10,244 nucleotides of DNA from Planctomycetota bacterium. Its GTDB lineage: Bacteria; Planctomycetota; Phycisphaerae; WQYP01. The stretch covers positions 1-10,244 of the forward strand of contig JAJYGE010000048.1 in assembly GCA_021785155.1 (NCBI GenBank). The letters are read 5' to 3'. The notes under the pieces were generated by a model that was given only the letters and a program-made list of their open reading frames with translations, searched no databases and was not told the origin of the DNA. Made by a program: the position numbers and the translations under genes. This document shows positions 6,269-10,244 of the stretch, one piece after another (within the stretch, counting starts at the first letter, position 1; every line of letters starts with the position of its first letter).

Positions 6269-8232
6269 TTCACAAATCCTTCAATTGCCTCATATTCGGC
6301 CATACCCAAGCGGTTAAAAATATCCGCGGTACCGCGATTGCGATCCTCCGCGCGTTGCCAAAATTCCCGTTGATCAGTTCCCGGAAACATAGCGCGGTCC
6401 TTCTGGCTTTGATGTTTGAAGATCGCATCGCGCTTGCGCGCCAGTTCACCGGGACTTAAGGGAATCGCCATGTCGATCGACTCCGGCTCCCATTCCTGCC
6501 ACGCGCCGCGATAGAGCCATACTTCCGGCGATACCTCCCGTTTATTTTGCTGAAATAAGTCAATCGCTTTCAGAAGTGCCTCAAGGCACATGCGGTGCGT
6601 ACCATGTGGATCAGATAAGTCGCCAGCGGCATAAATCTGGTGCGGCTGAAGAGCCTTAAGCAGGTCCAGAATGATTTGCACATCCACATTGCTGATAGGA
6701 TCTTTTCGGATTAATCCGGTTTCGTAGAATGGCAGGTCTAGAAAATGCAGACGCTGCGGCGCGATGCCGCACGCGCGGGCACCGGCACGCGCTTCACACC
6801 GGCGGATTAAAGATTTGATGGTGCGCAGTGGCGGCGAATCAGAATCGCCAGCCTTCTTACCGACCACAAATTCCTCTAATTGTCGCTCCAGACGTTCCGC
6901 CGATGCCGCATCCAGACAGAATCCGCGGTTGAATTCCCGGACAAAATCAGCATAGCGCAGGGCGTCGGCATCAAACACGGCAATATTTCCGCTGGTCTGG
7001 TAGGCGATATGCACCTCATGCCCCTGATCCACCAAGCGGATAATCGTACCGCCCATACTGATAACGTCATCATCCGGATGCGGGCTGAAAACAAGAACCT
7101 TCTTGGGAAAAATGGCGTCACCGGGGCGACGGATATCGCCGGGCCGATGCAGAGCTTCGGGTTTACCCGCGGGCCAACCTGTGATTTTACCCACCAGTTC
7201 CCGGAACACTTTCAGATTTATATCATACGCGGGACCTTGACCCGCCAATAAATCCTGCAAACCATGCTCACCGAAATCTTCATCGGTCAATTTCAGAATA
7301 GCCTTGTTGCGTTTGCGGGCCAGCCAGATCACCGCCCGCTTGGTCATTTCCGCGTTCCATTCTATCGGACCGGAAAGCCACGGAGATTTTATGCGCGTAA
7401 GTTCCGCCGCCGCCGCGCCATCCAACACAAACTGTACATGCCGATGGTTCTGCAGATAGCTCGCCGGAAGATTAGCCGAGACTGGTCCTTCCACCGACTG
7501 CGCTACAGTAGCGGCTTTGTTCTCTCCAAAGGCCATGAGAATAATGCGCCGCGATTCAAGTATCGTACCAACGCCCATGGTGATCGCCCGACGCGGCACG
7601 TATTGCTCACCATAAAAATCGCTGGCCGCGTCCAGACGTGTTACTCGATCCAATGCAATCAGCCGGGTCCGGCTATCCGGTGGAGACCCCGGCTCATTAA
7701 ACCCGATGTGCCCGGTTCTCCCGATTCCCAGCAACTGCAGATCCAGCCCACCGGCGGCGCGAATCTGATCTTCGTAGGACTGGCAGTACGCCGTTAATTG
7801 ATCAAGCGGCAACTGGCCATTTGGGATATGGACGTTCTCGGCCTTGATATCAACCTGGGAAAAAAAGTTCTCCCACATATAGCGGTGATAGCTCTGGCTG
7901 GCCTCATGGGATATCGGGAAATATTCATCAAGATTAAACGTCACCACATCACGAAAGCTTAGTGCTTCAATCCGGTGCAGACGCACCAGTTCCCGATATA
8001 CGCCAAGTGGCGTGGAACCGGTGGCCAGACCCAGCACACAGCTTTGATGAGCCGACGAACGTGCTTTGATGAGTTGGGCGATCTCCTGTGCTACCGCCTG
8101 GCTGGCTTCATCCGCCTGCTGAAATACCGTTACCGGCAATCTCTCCCCACCCTGCGCATGGACACAAAGACCGGACGGTCCGGGTGCGACATGCGATGTC
8201 CGAGCGTCCGTAATACTGTGGGAAGTCGTCAT
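6247..8232 (-). CDS. nagB: Glucosamine-6-phosphate deaminase fused to a PIG-L/LmbE deacetylase domain
   Basis: A 661-residue cytoplasmic two-domain enzyme. Residues about 30-300 form a NagB domain, which converts glucosamine-6-phosphate to fructose-6-phosphate and ammonia. It shows the phosphate loop GLATGSTPLGVY at 68-79, NLDEY with the proton-abstracting Asp (D102), and GRTGHIGFNEPGS at 171-183 with the catalytic His (H175) and Glu (E180). Where E. coli NagB has Asp in GNDGHI, this protein has Thr (T173). Residues about 375-620 form a PIG-L/LmbE domain with the zinc motif HPDD at 385-388 and DPHGTHR at 541-547 (H543, H546); this family removes N-acetyl groups from GlcNAc-type substrates. 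The same domain order is known in Bacteroidetes proteins of about this length. I chose the ATG at 8230-8232, with AAGG 10 bases upstream; an open frame continues to 8355 without a clear ribosome site. It is the first gene of the operon. Coupling deacetylation to deamination would remove the need for a separate NagA, but that is inference. Confidence 0.93.
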   Translation of the reverse strand: MTTSHSITDARTSHVAPGPSGLCVHAQGGERLPVTVFQQADEASQAVAQEIAQLIKARSSAHQSCVLGLATGSTPLGVYRELVRLHRIEALSFRDVVTFNLDEYFPISHEASQSYHRYMWENFFSQVDIKAENVHIPNGQLPLDQLTAYCQSYEDQIRAAGGLDLQLLGIGRTGHIGFNEPGSPPDSRTRLIALDRVTRLDAASDFYGEQYVPRRAITMGVGTILESRRIILMAFGENKAATVAQSVEGPVSANLPASYLQNHRHVQFVLDGAAAAELTRIKSPWLSGPIEWNAEMTKRAVIWLARKRNKAILKLTDEDFGEHGLQDLLAGQGPAYDINLKVFRELVGKITGWPAGKPEALHRPGDIRRPGDAIFPKKVLVFSPHPDDDVISMGGTIIRLVDQGHEVHIAYQTSGNIAVFDADALRYADFVREFNRGFCLDAASAERLERQLEEFVVGKKAGDSDSPPLRTIKSLIRRCEARAGARACGIAPQRLHFLDLPFYETGLIRKDPISNVDVQIILDLLKALQPHQIYAAGDLSDPHGTHRMCLEALLKAIDLFQQNKREVSPEVWLYRGAWQEWEPESIDMAIPLSPGELARKRDAIFKHQSQKDRAMFPGTDQREFWQRAEDRNRGTADIFNRLGMAEYEAIEGFVKWIAADK

Positions 8233-8357
8233 AAGTTCGTACCTTTTTTGATGATTTCTTAATCCCACTTCGACGCTCGTGCCCTGCCACGGCAAAATGT
8301 TAGGGTTGACGAGGCCCCCTGGCGATGGTGGGCGTGTTTTTCGAGAGGCAGCCATCC

Positions 8358-8367
8358 CAACATGTTG
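8358..8367. repeat. Perfect 10-bp palindrome CAACATGTTG
   Basis: The ten bases are their own reverse complement and lie about 125 bases upstream of the deaminase start, within the operon leader. They could be a regulator site, but a palindrome this short can also occur by chance. Confidence 0.3.
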
Positions 8368-8452
8368 CGGTGAGAGAGCACTGGCGATGAATCACCGTTT
8401 ATACATCGACGGTTGCGGGCATTCACGGCCATCTAGATCCTCATTATAGAAA

Positions 8453-8464
8453 AATCGCTCGATT
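8453..8464. repeat. Inverted repeat AATCG-CT-CGATT, possible operator
   Basis: Two perfect 5-base arms flank a 2-base centre. The site is about 30 bases downstream of the expected start from the 8498-8526 promoter and directly upstream of the internal TATAAT at 8443-8448. A repressor bound here could block either start. No regulator gene is present in the window to pair it with. Confidence 0.35.
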
Positions 8465-8497
8465 AAGCGTACCGGGGCCACCCCCGAATCCGTTTAT

Positions 8498-8526
8498 ATA
8501 ATACTTCTTAGCACAAATAATATCAA
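8498..8526 (-). promoter_or_regulatory. Sigma70-type promoter for the amino-sugar operon
   Basis: On the minus strand the -35 hexamer TTGATA (8521-8526) and the -10 hexamer TATTAT (8498-8503) each differ from consensus at one base and are 17 bases apart. The surrounding DNA is distinctly AT-rich. The expected transcription start is near 8491, upstream of the deaminase gene. It also lies downstream of the small leftward reading frame, so that frame would need its own promoter. Confidence 0.55.
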
Positions 8527-8576
8527 ATGCAATATCTTCGATGTTAATAACTCGTGTGTTTTTTTCAAACCACATG

Positions 8577-8747
8577 TTACCGCACCATAGACCTTCCGTA
8601 TTTCGTGGCATCGCCATAAATTTCGGCCAGTGTGCGAATATATGCAATCCGCCACATGGTGTCCAGAATGACCACGCGGTTCCGCCAGGCGGCCGGCCGA
8701 CTGATTAAACATTCAGTTGCGATGGAAGCGGGAGTTCTCGGAATCAT
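8577..8747 (-). CDS. Possible 56-residue small protein, unknown function
   Basis: An open frame of 56 codons runs from the ATG at 8745-8747 to a TAA at 8577-8579. It has a strong ribosome site, AAGGAA at 8755-8760, 7 bases before the ATG, and a perfect TATAAT on the same strand at 8780-8785, giving a compact leader of about 25 bases. The middle part (residues about 17-56) reads as a basic, hydrophobic-patterned peptide including RVVILDTMWRIAYIRTLAEI, probably helical. I recognise no family. It could be a real small protein, the remnant of a longer gene (the same strand stays open in another frame beyond an A7 run just after the stop), or chance. It lies in the control region between two divergent units, opposite to the upstream DNA of the exported protein gene. 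Confidence 0.4.
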   Translation of the reverse strand: MIPRTPASIATECLISRPAAWRNRVVILDTMWRIAYIRTLAEIYGDATKYGRSMVR

Positions 8748-8758
8748 TTATAATTTCC

Positions 8759-8787
8759 TTGTGAGCCGGGCACACCAAGATTATAGT
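8759..8787 (+). promoter_or_regulatory. Sigma70-type promoter for the exported TPR protein
   Basis: TTGTGA (8759-8764) and TATAGT (8782-8787) are 17 bases apart. The start would fall near 8794, leaving a leader of about 108 bases before the ATG at 8902. A consensus TATAAT also occurs on the plus strand at 8749-8754 but lacks a -35 at proper spacing. Confidence 0.45.
8780..8785 (-). promoter_or_regulatory. Leftward -10 element (TATAAT) upstream of the small ORF
   Basis: A consensus TATAAT on the minus strand, about 33 bases before the small reading frame's ATG. No good -35 hexamer is found at the usual distance. It overlaps the -10 of the rightward promoter at 8782-8787, so the two would compete for polymerase if both are used. 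Confidence 0.3.
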
Positions 8788-8901
8788 GCTTGGCGGCAAA
8801 AAGGGAGCCTCGGCGACGGGGCGTCGGGATCAGGCGGCCCGATTGGAAACATCAATGGCTCCGGGAGCGCATACCCGGTCAAGGAAAAAGGAATCCTGCC
8901 C

Positions 8902-10005
8902 ATGAAATACTCCCTCCAATATTCCATGTTTATCGCGGCACTGGCCGCCGTTATTATCAGTGTGGGCCCGCTGGTGAGTTCTAACACCGCCAGTGCGCAA
9001 GAATCACCTGCCATGGCCCAACGCATTGAGAGGCTGGAGGCCGCCATTAAACCGGGAGATGCGTCCGGACACCAGAGGTTGGCTAATTTTCTTTATAATA
9101 ATCGTCTTTACCATCAGGCCCTCACACAGGTCAATGAAGCCCTGAAAATCGAACCAGGATTTCAAAATGCCCAGTTACTCAAAAATCTTATCGACACAGC
9201 ACTGCGGCAGCGACGCGCTGCGGCGAATACCGGCCCCGCCAGTACAACCAGCTCGCCCGGCTCACGGTCACCACGCATGACCGCACCCATGGCCGACGGT
9301 CAAACGTTATTGACCATGAAGGATGTGTACAAAATTCGCTTATGGCAACTGCGGCGTCATGAGACCGCCCCAATTGAAGGCCGTATTCTGCATCGCCGCA
9401 AGACGTTGATTTCTTTCTGGCGCAACGTGATTTTGCGAAATCCGATCTATCAGAACACCACGCTGACCCGGAAAGATTATGAACAGTTTATCAGCCCCAA
9501 TAATCTGGATCGGCAGATTTATCTGATCCGCCGCCTGGGCACGCAGAAATATTGGGATAAAGTTCAGATTAAAAGTGACCCGGAGTTGATGAAAATATTC
9601 CGCACCGACATTCAGCCTATCGCCCTGCAAAGCTGTGCGACGATTGGATGTCATCGCGGTCAAAACGCTCCGGGGTTCAGACTTTATGAAGATCAAGGTC
9701 AAAACAGTGTGCGTAAAACGTACACCAATTTTCTCACCCTGACCCGGTTCCGATACGACAATATGCCGTTGATCAGCCTGCGCAACCCGCACATGTCCCT
9801 GTTACTGCAATACCTTCAGCCAAAGGAGCTTCAGGCATACGCTCATCCGGGTAAACGGGGGCCAGTCATGCGAACTTTCAATCAAAATGTACTGTTGAAT
9901 TGGATTGAATCCCTACGGTATCCTCCACGCAGCTATGGCCTGGGGGGTCGGATGCCCGCAACAACATCGGCGGCAACGAAGCCGGCCGCCCGGCCAGCGC
10001 AGTGA
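8902..10005 (+). CDS. Exported TPR protein with a CX4CH haem-type motif
   Basis: A 367-residue protein of unknown function. Residues 1-33 form a signal peptide with a long hydrophobic core ending in SNTASA, so it is exported. Residues about 37-105 carry a short TPR-like helical repeat (HQRLANFLYNNRLYHQAL, then NEALKIEPG), followed by a Ser/Thr/Pro/Ala linker to about 135. The rest has no family I can name with certainty, but contains SCATIGCHRG at 244-253. This is a CX4CH pattern (C245, C250, H251), a known variant of the cytochrome c haem site, and similar motifs followed by a GFRL-type stretch occur in planctomycete cytochrome-like proteins. The tail is Ala/Pro/Thr-rich. AAGGA at 8888-8892 lies 9 bases before the chosen ATG; the frame stays open back to 8632 but that would bury the signal peptide behind 90 residues. 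It is transcribed away from the operon, and a functional link is not shown. Haem binding is inferred from the motif alone. Confidence 0.85.
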   Translation: MKYSLQYSMFIAALAAVIISVGPLVSSNTASAQESPAMAQRIERLEAAIKPGDASGHQRLANFLYNNRLYHQALTQVNEALKIEPGFQNAQLLKNLIDTALRQRRAAANTGPASTTSSPGSRSPRMTAPMADGQTLLTMKDVYKIRLWQLRRHETAPIEGRILHRRKTLISFWRNVILRNPIYQNTTLTRKDYEQFISPNNLDRQIYLIRRLGTQKYWDKVQIKSDPELMKIFRTDIQPIALQSCATIGCHRGQNAPGFRLYEDQGQNSVRKTYTNFLTLTRFRYDNMPLISLRNPHMSLLLQYLQPKELQAYAHPGKRGPVMRTFNQNVLLNWIESLRYPPRSYGLGGRMPATTSAATKPAARPAQ

Positions 10006-10034
10006 CGCTACTGGACACGCGATGGTTTGGCATA

Positions 10035-10079
10035 CCGCGGCAGGAGCCGCGGCGCTCCACGAGGGGCGTGGCAGTTTTT
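10035..10079 (+). terminator. Tandem-hairpin terminator after the exported protein gene
   Basis: A perfect 7-bp GC stem, CCGCGGC with GCCGCGG (10035-10052, loop AGGA), is followed by a second 5-bp stem, CCACG with CGTGG (10057-10071, loop AGGGG), then CAG and five T (10075-10079). It begins 30 bases after the TGA at 10003-10005, as expected for the end of this transcript. The last stem is separated from the T run by three bases, so it is slightly off the ideal form. Confidence 0.6.
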
Positions 10080-10197
10080 CCGGGCGAACAGCGAAATCAA
10101 CGGCATAAATGCCGGCGCTTAGAAAAGAGTTCGTCCTGGAAACTCGCACCCCGGACCCCTGGTTCGGATTTATTGCCACGCCCTGCACGAGTATGGC

Positions 10198-10244
10198 TTA
10201 CGCGGGCCGCATCTCGGCGTAGTAATCCTGAATGGCCTTGACCG
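10198..10244 (-). CDS. 3' end of a leftward gene (partial, unknown)
   Basis: From the right edge one minus-strand frame reads VKAIQDYYAEMRPA followed by TAA at 10198-10200. Twelve of its fourteen third positions are G or C, which fits coding DNA here, and it would converge on the terminator of the exported protein gene. Fourteen residues are too few to name the product. Other frames are also open over so short a span. Confidence 0.42.
   Translation of the reverse strand, partial: VKAIQDYYAEMRPA

Larger units (their letters stand above)
217..8232 (-). other. Five-gene amino-sugar use operon
   Basis: Five leftward genes follow one another as deaminase-deacetylase, nucleotidylyltransferase, GHMP kinase, MFS transporter and GH20. 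The junctions are a 22-base (or 4-base) overlap, a 4-base ATGA overlap, then gaps of 47 and 36 bases. No terminator or rightward gene interrupts them. A single transcript from the promoter near 8500 is the simplest reading. Its 3' terminator is not evident within the window. Confidence 0.8.
8233..8497 (-). other. Long untranslated leader of the operon
   Basis: About 260 bases separate the likely transcription start near 8491 from the deaminase ATG. The stretch holds no convincing gene. It contains the palindromes AATCGCTCGATT (8453-8464) and CAACATGTTG (8358-8367), an inverted repeat TGCCacGGCA (8285-8294), and a second possible leftward -10 hexamer, TATAAT, at 8443-8448 without a good -35. 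I match no known riboswitch class to it by eye. Confidence 0.4.

Noticed and set aside
8233..8355. 41-residue N-terminal extension of the deaminase frame
   Set aside because: The ATG at 8355 lacks a clear ribosome site, while the one at 8232 has AAGG upstream. Not fully excluded.
8473..8486. CGGGG-CCAC-CCCCG hairpin as a terminator
   Set aside because: A 5-bp stem with no T run on either strand.
8444..8647. 67-codon leftward frame as a gene in its own right
   Set aside because: It has no ribosome site, covers the AT-rich promoter region, and ends in low-complexity sequence. Kept only as part of the possible frameshift remark.
8632..8901. 90-residue N-terminal extension of the exported TPR protein
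   Set aside because: It would place the signal peptide in the interior and would start upstream of the likely promoter at 8759-8787.
10151..10167. CCGGACC-CCT-GGTTCGG hairpin near the right edge as a terminator
   Set aside because: The 3-base loop with a G·T pair is followed only by ATTTATT on the plus strand and by no T run on the minus strand, so it is too weak to call.
10002..10241. 79-codon rightward frame after the exported protein gene
   Set aside because: It runs through the tandem-hairpin terminator, is very rich in Arg, Ser and Pro, and has no recognisable motif or ribosome site.

Overview
The window looks like chromosomal DNA of a moderately GC-rich Gram-negative bacterium, most likely a planctomycete of the Phycisphaerae kind. 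This is an inference from gene content: a NagB–PIG-L fusion, a sugar-porter MFS protein with a large extra-cytoplasmic loop, and an exported TPR protein with a CX4CH haem-type motif. A verrucomicrobial or Bacteroidetes-like origin cannot be excluded. I see no tRNA, rRNA, insertion sequence, phage gene or CRISPR array.

Layout. Positions 1-216 hold the probable end of a rightward gene (stop at 142-144) and a terminator-like hairpin, convergent with the next unit. Positions 217-8232 hold one tightly packed leftward operon of five genes. In transcription order these are: a glucosamine-6-phosphate deaminase fused to a PIG-L/LmbE deacetylase (8232 to 6247), a sugar-1-phosphate nucleotidylyltransferase (6268 to 5405), a galactokinase-like GHMP sugar kinase (5408 to 4011), a sugar-porter MFS transporter (3963 to 2143), and a secreted GH20 beta-N-acetylhexosaminidase (2106 to 217). 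Two junctions overlap and the other two have gaps of 47 and 36 nt. Positions 8233-8900 are a divergent control region. It has a good leftward sigma70-type promoter (8498-8526), a roughly 250-nt operon leader with small palindromes, a possible 56-residue leftward small gene (8577-8747), and a rightward promoter (8759-8787). Positions 8902-10005 encode the exported TPR/CX4CH protein, followed by a two-hairpin terminator (10035-10079). The last 47 bases look like the 3' end of a leftward gene.

How the genes may work together. GH20 would release terminal GlcNAc or GalNAc from glycans outside the cytoplasmic membrane, and the MFS protein would import the sugar. The PIG-L domain could deacetylate it and NagB could deaminate and isomerise glucosamine-6-phosphate to fructose-6-phosphate. 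The operon contains no recognisable NagA deacetylase and no NagK-type 6-kinase. Instead it has a C1-kinase-like protein translationally coupled to a nucleotidylyltransferase, the pairing used in sugar-1-phosphate and nucleotide-sugar salvage routes. This suggests that part of the imported sugar is a galactose- or HexNAc-type sugar entering by way of the 1-phosphate, and it is the most interesting feature of the window.
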